64,000 bases of DNA from Actinomadura luzonensis (GTDB lineage Bacteria > Actinomycetota > Actinomycetes > Streptosporangiales > Streptosporangiaceae), in NCBI RefSeq assembly GCF_022664455.2, contig NZ_JAKRKC020000001.1:5151001-5215000 (forward strand). The letters are read 5' to 3'. Both the position numbers and the translations under genes were made by a program. Below are positions 43,331 to 51,767 of the stretch, piece by piece. Each line of letters opens with the position of its first letter. The stretch's first letter is position 1. A model generated the notes under the pieces. That model made no database searches. It had not been told where the DNA came from and was given only the letters and a program-made list of their open reading frames with translations.

Positions 43331-44535
43331 CCGGCCCGCGCCAGCGGGGTCTCGCCGAGCAGCGCGCGCAGCGCCGCCGCGGTGCGGGGGCCGTGGTGGG
43401 CGCCGGGGCGGCACGGGTCCTCCAGGTCGGCGCCGATCCAGCGGGCGCCGGCCCACGTCCCGCGCTCGGCCACGGCCCGCGGCACCACCGGCCCGCTCCC
43501 CGCGCCCCCGCTCGCGCCGCCGCCCGCACCCCCACCCGCGCCCGCCGGGCCGTGGTGGCTGAGGACGTGCGTGATCGTGCGCCGCTCGTTGCCGGGGTCG
43601 CCCAGGTACGCCAGCGCCCGGTCCACCAGATCGGTCGCGGTCAGGCCCTGGACGTCGTGGTCGCCCCCGACGTTGACCACGAACACCCGCGCCGCCGACC
43701 GTCCGCCGGCGATGGCGTCGGCCACGCCGCGGGTGAGGTAGCTGGGCAGCAGCGAGGAGTGCGGCGTGCCGGGCCCGTACACGACCAGGTCGCTCTCGGC
43801 GAGGGCCCGCAGCGCCTCGGGGTCGGGCGCGGCCGGGACGGAGCGGCGGCCCAGCAGGTCGCGGACCCGGGCGGCGGGCAGCCCGGCGAGCGCGGCCAGC
43901 TCGCGCCGGGTGAGCGGCGCGGGCAGCAGGAACAGATCGGTGATGGCGGCGGCGTCCTGCGGCCCGACGATCTCGGCCTCGTCGGCGAGCACCCGCCCGT
44001 CCTGCTTCAGCGCGACGAGGTAGGCGTTGGCGCCGTCGGTGACGTTGAGCAGCCGGGCCGGGGAGGCGAAGGTGCGGGCGCAGGCCCGCACGGCGGCGTT
44101 GAAGTCCTCGCCGAGCCGCAGGTACGCGCCCGCGAACACGAGGTTGCCGAGCGCGCAGTCCGACAGGTCGAACCCGCCGGGGTCGGCGGCCAGCCGCGCC
44201 GCGAACACCCGCAGGTCCCGCGCCACCGGCTCGGCCGCCGCCCCGGAGCCGGCCAGGTTCGCGACGATGCGCTCCAGGTCGGCGAGGGTGCTGCCGGGCG
44301 GCAGCCGGTGTTCGAGCAGGGCCCGCCGCGGGTCGTCGCGGCCCAGGTGCAGCAGGAGGTTCTTGCGGAAGTCGGACGGGCCGAGCATGCCGGGCAGGTA
44401 GCGGCGCAGCGCGCCGGTGGACAGGCCGTTGTCGTAGCCGTTGATGAGCAGGGACAGTTCGAGGCCGGGCACGCGCAGCAGGGCCCGCGCGATGCCGGCG
44501 GCCCCCCGTCCGCCGCTGAACATCGCCACTCTCAT
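43327..44535 (-). CDS. CofD/YvcK-family protein in a glycan operon
   Basis: A 402-residue protein of the CofD/YvcK (PF01933) fold. MRVAMFSGGRGAAGIARALLRVP, LLINGYDNGLSTGALRRYLPGMLGPSDFRKNLLLHL and VVYGPGTPHSSLLPSYLTRGVADAI are the nucleotide and substrate loops. True CofD transfers phospholactate to Fo in F420 synthesis; YvcK binds UDP-sugars. No other F420 gene is nearby, and the context is glycan synthesis, so a UDP-sugar or phospho-transfer role is likely. A Gly/Ala-rich linker (AGAGGGAGGGASGGAGSG) precedes the C-terminal part. Confidence 0.85.
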   Translation of the reverse strand: MRVAMFSGGRGAAGIARALLRVPGLELSLLINGYDNGLSTGALRRYLPGMLGPSDFRKNLLLHLGRDDPRRALLEHRLPPGSTLADLERIVANLAGSGAAAEPVARDLRVFAARLAADPGGFDLSDCALGNLVFAGAYLRLGEDFNAAVRACARTFASPARLLNVTDGANAYLVALKQDGRVLADEAEIVGPQDAAAITDLFLLPAPLTRRELAALAGLPAARVRDLLGRRSVPAAPDPEALRALAESDLVVYGPGTPHSSLLPSYLTRGVADAIAGGRSAARVFVVNVGGDHDVQGLTATDLVDRALAYLGDPGNERRTITHVLSHHGPAGAGGGAGGGASGGAGSGPVVPRAVAERGTWAGARWIGADLEDPCRPGAHHGPRTAAALRALLGETPLARAG

Positions 44536-45305
44536 CGGGCCTCCTGCAGGGGGCGGCCGGAGGGCTCCCGTACCTCCGGCGCGCGCAGCACGCCGCGGCG
44601 CAGCAGCCAGTGCCGCAGCCCGAGGTAGCCGACGAACAGCGCGCGGTCGCGCGCGCCGCGCCAGAACCGCCACCCCCGGCTGCCGCCGCCCCGCTCCCGG
44701 TGCTCGATCGGCAGCTCGACCCAGGTGTGGCCGAGCTCGGCGACGCGGGCGGTGATCTCGGTGGAGCAGTTCATGCCCGCCGACTCCAGCGGCAGGGCGC
44801 GGAACAGCGGCCCGTGCACGACCTTGAAGATGGAGTTGAAGTCGCGGTAGCGGGTGCCGTGCAGCCGGTTGCTGACCGCGCCGCTGGCGGCCGACCCCCA
44901 CCGGTACGCCAGGCTGTCGGCCTTCCTGATCCGCGCGCCGGACAGCGCGAGCGTGCCGCCCGCCGCGATGCGGTCGAGGAAGCGGTCCAGGTTGGCGATC
45001 GGGAACTGGCCGTCGGAGTCGAGCAGCACCACCCATTCCAGGCGGGTGGCGGCGATCGCGGCGGCGATGGCGGCGCCCGCGCCCCGGTTGCGCTCGAACG
45101 TGACGACCGTGAGCTGCGGGCAGCCGGCCTGCAGCTCGCGCAGGATGCGGCCGGTGCCGTCGGCGCTGCCGTCGTCGCAGACGACGATCTCCCACGCGCC
45201 GACCGCCGGGTGGCGCTCCAGGTATTCGCGCCATTCCGTGACGGCGGCCGCGATGTTGTCCGCCTCGTTGTAGGCGGGGGCGGCCACCGAGATGTCGATG
45301 GGCAT
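44532..45305 (-). CDS. GT2 glycosyltransferase, dolichol-phosphate-sugar-synthase-like
   Basis: A 257-residue GT2 enzyme. ISVAAPAYNEADNIAAAV, EIVVCDDGSADGTGRIL and VVLLDSDGQFPIANLDRFL match polyprenyl-phosphate mannose/glucose synthases, with an amphipathic Trp/Arg-rich C-terminus and no membrane helices. It would load a sugar on polyprenyl phosphate. ATGA overlap with the CofD-like gene; 3-nt gap to the upstream membrane protein. Confidence 0.91.
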   Translation of the reverse strand: MPIDISVAAPAYNEADNIAAAVTEWREYLERHPAVGAWEIVVCDDGSADGTGRILRELQAGCPQLTVVTFERNRGAGAAIAAAIAATRLEWVVLLDSDGQFPIANLDRFLDRIAAGGTLALSGARIRKADSLAYRWGSAASGAVSNRLHGTRYRDFNSIFKVVHGPLFRALPLESAGMNCSTEITARVAELGHTWVELPIEHRERGGGSRGWRFWRGARDRALFVGYLGLRHWLLRRGVLRAPEVREPSGRPLQEAR

Positions 45306-45308
45306 CGC

Positions 45309-45980
45309 TCAGCTCCTCGGGGCGGCGTCGGCGCCGGTCAGGCGGTCGATCCAGCGGTCCAGGGGCAGCAGGTTGATCCCGACGAGGATCGGGACGTGCG
45401 CGAGCGTGAACACGATCGCCGCCCCGAACGAGATGGGCCCGCCGGTGAACAGGTTGATGTGCGGGGCGTCGATGGTCGGGGGGATCGCGACCGGGTTGAC
45501 CACCTGCCACATCACGTCGAGGAAGCCGGAGAAGACGATCAGCACGCCGGAGGCCATGATCTTCAGGCACCGCCCTGGGGTGCCGCCGCCGATGCGGTAC
45601 GCGGCGGCGGCGATGAGCACGATCCCCGGGTAGAGCAGCAGGTAGAGGTGGGTGTAGAAGGCGTCGCCGTGGGCGCGGGCGCCGTCGCCGTAGTAGAACC
45701 AGCTGATCCTGGGGATGAGGTAGCCGGTCAGGAAGACGAACGGGGCGTACAGCAGCCAGTGCAGCCGCGGCGACACCCAGGGGAAGAACGCGACCGCGCA
45801 GCACAGGCAGGCGAAGGCGACCAGCTTGGCGGCGAGCTGCCAGGCGGCCTCGATGTCGCGGGTGTGCGGCGTGGCCAGCCAGACGAAGGCGAAGCCGGCG
45901 GCGCCGGCGGCCAGGGCGATCCACCAGATGTGCGCGGCCCAGGGGCGCCGGGCCGTGAGCAGGGGGTCGGGATGATTCAC
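45309..45980 (-). CDS. Six-helix membrane protein, first gene of glycan operon
   Basis: A 223-residue protein I do not recognise. Six hydrophobic segments are visible (IWWIALAAGAAGFAFVWLA, AAKLVAFACLCCAVAFFPWV, LHWLLYAPFVFLTGYLIP, YTHLYLLLYPGIVLIAAAAY, CLKIMASGVLIVFSGFLDVMWQVV, FGAAIVFTLAHVPILVGINLL). GTG 45980 with GAGGA upstream was chosen; an earlier in-frame start at 46049 would run through the operator palindrome. It is the first gene of the operon, which suggests a role in membrane steps of the glycan pathway. Confidence 0.75.
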   Translation of the reverse strand: MNHPDPLLTARRPWAAHIWWIALAAGAAGFAFVWLATPHTRDIEAAWQLAAKLVAFACLCCAVAFFPWVSPRLHWLLYAPFVFLTGYLIPRISWFYYGDGARAHGDAFYTHLYLLLYPGIVLIAAAAYRIGGGTPGRCLKIMASGVLIVFSGFLDVMWQVVNPVAIPPTIDAPHINLFTGGPISFGAAIVFTLAHVPILVGINLLPLDRWIDRLTGADAAPRS

Positions 45981-46311
45981 TACCGGGTCCTCGGATGTGG
46001 GGACAAGTCGGCGGGAGCGCTCCCAGCGCAGTATGTCATCCCTCACCACAAAGCCGGTCTCAATATGAAATTAGGGACTCACCGGAACTTGCGCGGCTTT
46101 TGACTGCCGGTGATGAGAGCACAAAAGACCAGGTGGGACGGCCTTGACCAAGGTATCCGAAAGAATGGACCGATCTACTTAAATCCTGAAGTAAATCGCC
46201 TGCCTGGGACATCGAGATCGCACAGCCCGGACCAGGGCCGGAACGGCCCGGACCGCCGATTTTGGGACGATCCGGGCCACCGACCGCGTCATCGCAGGTC
46301 AGACCGGGCGG
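45981..46311. other. 331-bp intergenic region, unusually AT-rich
   Basis: This is the promoter region of the glycan operon. The part 46070-46200 is far less GC-rich than its surroundings (CTACTTAAATCCTGAAGTAAATC). A possible -10 CATACT is directly upstream (minus strand) of the palindrome at 46012. The 110-residue + frame here has no family signature and is not called. Confidence 0.6.
46012..46025. promoter_or_regulatory. LacI/CebR-type operator box before glycan operon
   Basis: CGGGAGCGCTCCCA matches 13 of 14 positions of the TGGGAGCGCTCCCA box bound by CebR/CelR-type LacI repressors. It lies 32 nt upstream of the operon's first start, just after a possible -10 box, where binding would block transcription. 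Confidence 0.6.
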
Positions 46312-47625
46312 TCAAGTGGTGGGAGCGCTCCCGAAATCTTCGGGTGATCGCCCCCGAAACCCCTGTTTCGGCGCTCCGTAATGGGACTGTGCGGGGCCGT
46401 CGTCGTACCCGGGGAACATCGGCGGCAGCTCCTCCGGCGTGAGCGCCGTCGGCCCGAACAGCCAGTCCACGTACGTGTAGTCGTAGACGTCGCGCCCGCG
46501 CAGCACGGCGTCGCGCCACTCCCGCTCCTCCCCGTCGTGGTGCCACAGCCGGCCCCAGGCGCGCGCCGTCGTCTGCACCCGGCGGCAGTGCACCGGGCGG
46601 ACGGCGTCGTAGGCCGCCAGGGCGGCGTCCCAGTCCACGCCCGCCGCCGAGGTCCGCCGGGCGACGTGCTCGGCCAGCACGTACGCGTCCTCGACGGCCA
46701 TGACCGCGCCCTGCGCGAGGTACTGCAGCGGCGGGTGCGCGGCGTCCCCGGTGAGGGCGACCCGGCCGCGCACCCAGGTGTCGATCGGCTCCCGGTCGAA
46801 CATGCGCCACCAGCGGTCCCGCCACATCAGCGGCAGGGCGGCCCGGACCCGCTCGCCGGTGGCCGCGAACGCCGCGTCCAGCTCGTCCGGGGTGCCCCAG
46901 TCGGCCTCGCCGGCCAGCGCCTTCGGCGACTCGAAGACGGCGACCTGGTTGAACATCTCGCCGTGCCGCAGCGGGTACTGCACGAAGTGGCAGCGCGGGC
47001 CGACGTGCACCACCACGTCCTTGGGCTGCACGTCGAGGTGGGCGACCTGGGCGAACGGCACCGCCCCCCGGTAGGCGACGTACGCGGAGCTGACCGGCTC
47101 GTCGTCGCTCAGCAGCCGGCGGGCCACCGAGTGCAGCCCGTCGGCGGCCACGACGACCGCGCCCGCCTCGCGCCCGCCCGCGTGGATCGCGGCCGCGCCC
47201 TCGCCGGTCTGCTCGTACCCGGTGACCGTGACGTCGTCGACCAGGTCCACGCCGGCCCGGCGGCACGCGCGCAGCAGCGCGCCGTGCAGGTCGCTGCGGT
47301 GGATCACCAGGTACGGGAAGCCGTAGCGCCGCTCCACGTCCCGCAGGTCGAGCCGGGTCAGGACGTCCCCGCCGAGCGCGTCGCGCATGACGATCGCCTC
47401 GGGCCGGACGCCGAGCGACGTGACCTCCTCCAGCAGGCCCCACCGGTGGAGGATGCGCGTGCAGTTGGGCGCGATCTGCAGGCCGGCGCCCACCTCGCCG
47501 AAGCGGTGGGCCCGTTCCAGCACCCGGACCCGCAGGCCCTTGAGCGTGAGCGCCAGGGCGTTGGCGAGCCCGCCGATGCCGCCGCCCACCACGACGACGT
47601 CCGCGTCGCGGACCTGTCCCGCCAT
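46312..47625 (-). CDS. FAD monooxygenase, 3-hydroxybenzoate 6-hydroxylase type
   Basis: A 437-residue class A flavin hydroxylase that would make gentisate from 3-hydroxybenzoate. ADVVVVGGGIGGLANALAL is the FAD loop, VAADGLHSVARR the DG motif and GRVALTGDAAHPPLQYLAQGAVMAVEDAYVLA the GD motif. It is the last of four genes for the gentisate route, 24 nt after the isomerase. The C-terminal codons contain a GGGAGCGCTCCC palindrome. Confidence 0.88.
   Translation of the reverse strand: MAGQVRDADVVVVGGGIGGLANALALTLKGLRVRVLERAHRFGEVGAGLQIAPNCTRILHRWGLLEEVTSLGVRPEAIVMRDALGGDVLTRLDLRDVERRYGFPYLVIHRSDLHGALLRACRRAGVDLVDDVTVTGYEQTGEGAAAIHAGGREAGAVVVAADGLHSVARRLLSDDEPVSSAYVAYRGAVPFAQVAHLDVQPKDVVVHVGPRCHFVQYPLRHGEMFNQVAVFESPKALAGEADWGTPDELDAAFAATGERVRAALPLMWRDRWWRMFDREPIDTWVRGRVALTGDAAHPPLQYLAQGAVMAVEDAYVLAEHVARRTSAAGVDWDAALAAYDAVRPVHCRRVQTTARAWGRLWHHDGEEREWRDAVLRGRDVYDYTYVDWLFGPTALTPEELPPMFPGYDDGPAQSHYGAPKQGFRGRSPEDFGSAPTT
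46320..46333. promoter_or_regulatory. Second LacI/CebR-type box, inside the end of the hydroxylase gene
   Basis: TGGGAGCGCTCCCG, again 13 of 14 matches to the CebR consensus, 308 bp from the first box. It is inside the last codons of the hydroxylase gene and could support looping with the promoter box. Could also be a chance coding occurrence. Confidence 0.35.
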
Positions 47626-47649
47626 TTCCGTTCCCTTCTCGTCGAACCG

Positions 47650-48390
47650 TCAGAGCCAGCGGGGCAGGTCGGGGGGCGGCGTGCCGCCCTCGCCGGTGAC
47701 GCCGTCGCGGCCGCGGCCGGAGAGGTAGGCGGCCAGGCCGGCGAGCGTGCCGCGCACCACGACGGGCTCGCCGGACCCGCCGACCGCCCACGCGCCGCCG
47801 CCCCCTGCGGCTTCGAGGGTGAGGGCCGGGCCGGGGGCGGCGGCGCGCCTGCCGGCGATGTCGGTGATCAGCGCGGCCAGGAAGCCCGCCGGCAGGGCGC
47901 CGAACTCCACCCCGGCCCCCAGGTCCACGGCGTGCACCATGACCTCGCGGGCGCGCATCCAGGGGATCTCCTCGGCGGTCACCGTGCGGCCCTGCGCGGT
48001 GCGGACGGGTGCCGTCCACTGCCGCTCGTCCAGCTCGGCCAGCCGCTCGTCCAGGACGCGGGCGGAGCGCCCGGCCCAGGCGCGCAGCTCGGCCGCGGGC
48101 CTGGCCGCGCCCGCCTCGATGTCGGCGTCGCGCTGCTCGGGCGAGGCGTACATGGGCCGCTCCTCGCCGGTGCGCGCCCAGTGGACCAGGTTGGCGAGCG
48201 CGTCGGCGTTGGCGGCCACGTGCGCCAGCAGGTGCCGGCCGGTCCAGCCGGGCAGCCGCGCCGGCCCGTCCAGCCGGTCGTCCGGCAGCGCGGCGAGGGC
48301 GTCGAAGAGGATCACCGTGCCCTCGGCGGTCCAGCGCAGGGCGTCGGCCCGGGTGCGGCCCCCGGGCGGCGCGGGCGGCGTCGCCATCAC
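47650..48390 (-). CDS. Mycothiol-dependent maleylpyruvate isomerase
   Basis: A 246-residue DinB-fold enzyme that converts maleylpyruvate to fumarylpyruvate with mycothiol. LPGWTGRHLLAHVAANADALANLVHWA and WMRAREVMVHAVDLGAG carry the metal-binding His residues of the MDMPI N-terminal domain. The start is GTG 48390 or ATG 48387, overlapping the upstream stop. Second last step of the gentisate ring-cleavage route. Confidence 0.92.
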   Translation of the reverse strand: MMATPPAPPGGRTRADALRWTAEGTVILFDALAALPDDRLDGPARLPGWTGRHLLAHVAANADALANLVHWARTGEERPMYASPEQRDADIEAGAARPAAELRAWAGRSARVLDERLAELDERQWTAPVRTAQGRTVTAEEIPWMRAREVMVHAVDLGAGVEFGALPAGFLAALITDIAGRRAAAPGPALTLEAAGGGGAWAVGGSGEPVVVRGTLAGLAAYLSGRGRDGVTGEGGTPPPDLPRWL

Positions 48391-49034
48391 GCGGCCCGCT
48401 CGGCGACGGCCTTGACCTCCGAGCGGCCGAGGCCGGTGATCTCGGTGGCCAGCACGCTGCCGTCGGCGAGGTAGCGGGCGGGCTCGCGCGCGTGGCCCAC
48501 CCCGCCAGGGGTGCCGGTGGCGATGACGTCGCCGGGGTTCAGGGTGAGGATCGTGGAGACGTAGCGGACCAGGTCCACCGGGTCGAACACGAGGTCGGCG
48601 GTGTCGGCCCGCTGCACGAGCTCGCCGTCCACCCAGGCGCTGAGGGTGAGGGACGGGCGGACGCCGCCGGCCAGCTCGGCCTCCCAGTCCACCTGGCCGG
48701 ACTCCGGGGGGGAGCCGGATCTCGTCGTACGCGCCGACCAGCGCCTCGGGTACTTGGCGAACAACGTCGGGTGCCGCGGCAGCTCCCGGCCCATCTCCAG
48801 GATGTGGGTCCGGTAGTTCAGCCCGACGCAGACGATCTTGCCGGGCCGGGGCACGACGGGCGCGTACCCGGCGTGGCCGGTGACCGGCTCGGCGGCGCGG
48901 GCGGCCCGCTCGGGCCAGTCCGGCCGGGCCAGCAGCTCGCCGACGTCGGCGGCGCCCAGGTCGAGGAGCGTGTCGCCCGCGACGCGCACGGCCCGGGTGG
49001 CGCCGCCGGCGGTGCGGACGGTGGCGAGCCTCAT
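48387..49034 (-). pseudogene. Fumarylpyruvate hydrolase (FAH family) with central deletion and misread segment
   Basis: A 215-residue open frame; family members are about 280. The start (GKIVCVGLNYRTHILEMGRELP) and the end (LVRYVSTILTLNPGDVIATGTPGGVGHAREP) are normal. After LFAKY the frame gives PRRWSARTTRSGSP where the +1 frame gives PEALVGAYDEIRLPPESG, and the frame is restored at a run of seven C; these are two compensating indels. After VDWEAELA about 70 residues are missing, including the third metal-binding Asp (the NDVSxRDWQ region). The product would not be active as written. Confidence 0.85.
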
Positions 49035-50179
49035 GCGGTGGGCCTTTCCACGCCGGTGCGGTCGAGCCGCAGCGCCTCGAAGATGGGGCTGTCGCTGAAC
49101 CGGAAGAGGTCGAGCGCGCCGGAGTCGGAGTCGGACGCCGACGCCTCGGACCGGGCCGAGAACGGCGTCCAGGACGGCACCGCGAACAGGTCGCCCCGCG
49201 TGACCGACCACGAGACGTCGCCCACGGTGACCCGCCCGCTGCCGTCGAAGACCTGGTACACCGAGGAGCCGGTCTCCCGCACGGGCGCGGTCTCGGCGCC
49301 CGCGCGCACGCGGTGCATCTCGACCCGGATGGTCGGCAGCACGTCGCCGCCGGTGGTGGGATTGGTGTAGCGGACGGCGGCGTGGCCCGGTCCGGCCGTG
49401 CCGGGGTGGCCCTCGGCCTCCAGCGCGAGCTGGTCGGCCAGCGCGCGGTCGGTGTCGGCCCACCGGTAGGCCAGCAGCGGGGTGGCGGGCAGCGCGCCGG
49501 GGACGGCGACCGGGCGCAGGCCGGGATGCCCCCACAGCCGCTCGGAGCGGGAGCGTTCCGGCGTGGCGCGCTCGGCGTCGCTGACGCGGTCGCGGCCGAA
49601 CTCGAAGAACTGGGACTCGGTGACGTACTGGAACGGGATGTCCAGGCCGTCGATCCAGGCCATCGGCCGGTCGGCCGCGTTGTGGTGGGCGTGCCAGTTC
49701 CAGCCGGCCTGGGGCAGGAAGTCGCCGCGGCGCATCGGCACCGGGTCGCCGCCGACGACCGTCCAGACGCCCTCGCCCTCGACGACGAAGCGGAAGGCGT
49801 GCTGGGTGTGGCGGTGCTCGGGGGCGTCCTCGCCGGGCATCAGGTACTGGATCGCCGCCCAGAGCGTCGGCGTGGCGAACGGGCGGCCGCCGAGCCCCGG
49901 GTTGGCGAGCGCGATCGCCCGCCGCTCCCCTCCCCTGCCGACCGGCACCAGGCGGCCGGAGCGGGCCGCCAGCTCGACCAGGCGGTCCCAGCGCCACAGG
50001 TGCGGCACGGCCTTGGACCTGGGGTGCGGCGGCATCAGGTCGCCGATCTCGGTCCACAGCGGGATCAGCAGCTCCTTCTCGAAGCCGCGGTAGAGCTCCT
50101 CCAGCGCCGCCGACGGGGCCGGCTGGTCCGGCGAGTCGACCGCGGTGAGGCGAACCGGCGAGCTCGCGATCTCGGTCAT
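49031..50179 (-). CDS. Gentisate 1,2-dioxygenase
   Basis: A 382-residue bicupin Fe(II) enzyme that opens gentisate to maleylpyruvate. PHLWRWDRLVELAARSGRLV and EDAPEHRHTQHAFRFVVEGEGVWTVVGG (His ligands) are family marks, and GWNWHAHHN follows. ATG 50179 has GAGGAG at 5-nt spacing. First gene of the four-gene operon, divergent from iclR. The end overlaps the next gene by 4 nt. Confidence 0.94.
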   Translation of the reverse strand: MTEIASSPVRLTAVDSPDQPAPSAALEELYRGFEKELLIPLWTEIGDLMPPHPRSKAVPHLWRWDRLVELAARSGRLVPVGRGGERRAIALANPGLGGRPFATPTLWAAIQYLMPGEDAPEHRHTQHAFRFVVEGEGVWTVVGGDPVPMRRGDFLPQAGWNWHAHHNAADRPMAWIDGLDIPFQYVTESQFFEFGRDRVSDAERATPERSRSERLWGHPGLRPVAVPGALPATPLLAYRWADTDRALADQLALEAEGHPGTAGPGHAAVRYTNPTTGGDVLPTIRVEMHRVRAGAETAPVRETGSSVYQVFDGSGRVTVGDVSWSVTRGDLFAVPSWTPFSARSEASASDSDSGALDLFRFSDSPIFEALRLDRTGVERPTA

Positions 50180-50264
50180 GTCCACTCCTCGCTTCTCCTG
50201 CGCGGGTCACGACGCGGCGGCCGGCCGCGGCTCCTGCGGGTCTCCAGCTTGTAGGGTGAGGAGC

Positions 50265-50289
50265 GCAGAAGAATAGGAGATTCTGCTGT
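50265..50289. promoter_or_regulatory. Inverted repeat in iclR/gentisate divergent promoter
   Basis: AGAAT-AGGAG-ATTCT (50270-50284) with outer GCAG/CTGC that can also pair. AT-rich, directly upstream of the iclR GTG at 50288. A plausible IclR site, but it also contains the iclR ribosome site (AGGAG). Confidence 0.45.
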
Positions 50290-51064
50290 GAAGAATCCCC
50301 CCAACTACCTGATCCGCAGCGTCGATCACGCGCTGCAGCTCGCGGTCATGTTGCAGGTCGAGGGCCCGTGCGGCGTGGGCGAGGCGGCGCGGCGGCTCGG
50401 GGTGGCGCCCTCCACGGCGCACCGGCTGCTGGCGATGCTCGTCCACCGCGACTTCGCGGTCCGGCGCGAGGACCACCGCTACGCCGCGGGCCCGGTGCTG
50501 TCGCTCGGCGGCAGCTCGCAGTCGCGCACCGCGCTGCTGCGCGCGGTCGCGATGCCGCACCTCGCGGCCCTGGTCGAACGGGTCAAGGAGAGCGCGAACC
50601 TGCAGATACTCTCCGGCGACCACGTGCGCTTCATCGGCTCGGTCGAGTGCACGCAGGCGCTGCGGGTCGGCAACCGCGAGGGCATGGTGTTCCCCGCGCA
50701 CCTGGCCTCGGGCGGCAAGGTCCTGCTCGCCGACCTGCCGCAGGAGCGGCTGGACGCGCTGTACGGCGCGGAGAAGTGGGCCGGCCGCCTGGACCAGCGG
50801 CCCAACCTGGCGGCGCTCCGCCGCGAGCTGCGCAACGTCCGCGAGCGGGGCTTCGCGATCAACGCCGGCCGGACCGAGTCGGGCGTCACCGCCGTCGGCC
50901 GGGCGGTGCGCGGCCCGGACGGGCCGGCCCAGGCGGCGCTGTCGGTCTCGATGCCCTCCAGCCGGTTCTCCCGCGACCGGCTCCCGGAGCTGGTCGGCGC
51001 GCTGTCGATGACGGCCCGCGACATCGAGCGGGAGATGCGGGCCGACGGCGTCCCGTCCGCCTGA
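50288..51064 (+). CDS. IclR-family regulator of gentisate operon
   Basis: A 258-residue regulator. SVDHALQLAVMLQVEGPCGVGEAARRLGVAPSTAHRLLAMLVHRDF is the IclR wHTH; the rest (MVFPAHLASGGKVLLADLP, GFAINAGRTESGVTAVGRAV) is the effector domain. Its divergent position suggests that it controls the gentisate genes in response to an aromatic acid. GTG 50288 follows AGGAG. Confidence 0.92.
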   Translation: MKNPPNYLIRSVDHALQLAVMLQVEGPCGVGEAARRLGVAPSTAHRLLAMLVHRDFAVRREDHRYAAGPVLSLGGSSQSRTALLRAVAMPHLAALVERVKESANLQILSGDHVRFIGSVECTQALRVGNREGMVFPAHLASGGKVLLADLPQERLDALYGAEKWAGRLDQRPNLAALRRELRNVRERGFAINAGRTESGVTAVGRAVRGPDGPAQAALSVSMPSSRFSRDRLPELVGALSMTARDIEREMRADGVPSA

Positions 51065-51101
51065 CCCGGTGCGGGCCTCGCCAGCACCGGGTCAGGCGGA
51101 C
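51055..51101. terminator. Bidirectional hairpin terminator, 18-bp perfect stem
   Basis: 51055-51072 and 51084-51101 are perfect inverted copies (core CTGACCCGGTGC / GCACCGGGTCAG) around 11 nt. It lies between the convergent iclR and methyltransferase genes and includes the iclR stop codon. There is no T run, which is usual for actinomycete terminators. Confidence 0.8.
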
Positions 51102-51103
51102 AG

Positions 51104-51688
51104 TCAGCGGCGCAGCGCGACCAGCTCGCCCTTGCCGACGTTGATCGTGCTGACGGCGAGCCGGGGCTCGGCCAGGAGCAGCTCGCGCAGCGGCGCGATC
51201 TCCTCCGGGTGCGACAGGGCGTTGTCGGCGACGAGCACGCCGCCCTGCCGCAGCACCCGGAACGGGTGCGGCCACCAGGCCGGGTACTCGGGCCGTTCGG
51301 CGTCGAGGAAGAGCAGGTCGACCGAGCCGTCGGGCAGGGCGGCGAGCGCCGCGCCCCCGTCGGCCGCGCGGAACTCCACCTGCCCGGCCAGGCCCGCCCC
51401 CGCCACGCTGCGCCGGGCGTGCTCCTGCGCGCCCGCGTCGAGGTCGAGGCTGAGGACGTGCCCGCCGGTCGCGCGGGCCGCGTCCGCCAGCCACAACGTC
51501 GACACGCCGCGGGAGGTGCCGACCTCCACGATCGTCCGCGCCCCGACGCTCTGCGCCAGGAACCACAGGAACTCCCCGGCGTCGGGCTCCAGGACCCGCC
51601 ACCGGTCGAGCCGGTCGGCCTGGCCGGCGTCGTGCCGGGCGGCGGCCTCGTTGAGGTCCTTGATCGTCTCGCGCACCGTAGCGTCCAC
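51104..51688 (-). CDS. Class I O-methyltransferase
   Basis: A 194-residue SAM-dependent methyltransferase of the O-MT_3/24 type. TIVEVGTSRGVSTLWLADA is the SAM site, LSLDLDAGAQEHARR motif II and VDLLFLDAERPEYPAWW motif with catalytic Asp. The acceptor is unknown; catechols or phenols are typical. A monocistronic gene ended by the hairpin. Confidence 0.85.
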   Translation of the reverse strand: MDATVRETIKDLNEAAARHDAGQADRLDRWRVLEPDAGEFLWFLAQSVGARTIVEVGTSRGVSTLWLADAARATGGHVLSLDLDAGAQEHARRSVAGAGLAGQVEFRAADGGAALAALPDGSVDLLFLDAERPEYPAWWPHPFRVLRQGGVLVADNALSHPEEIAPLRELLLAEPRLAVSTINVGKGELVALRR

Positions 51689-51767
51689 GTCCAGCAGTTT
51701 GCCGCATGGGCGCCCGGTCCGCGAAGATCACCCGTCCCGGCACGAGTCGGACGGCCGAGCCCGCCGG

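Noticed and set aside
43327..44535. Calling the CofD-like gene cofD of F420 synthesis
   Set aside because: No cofC, fbiB or fbiC nearby, and the gene is locked in a glycan operon; the loop sequences are closer to the YvcK style.
46110..46442. 110-codon + frame in the AT-rich region before the glycan operon
   Set aside because: Starts in the promoter region, runs antisense into the hydroxylase end and has no recognisable domain.
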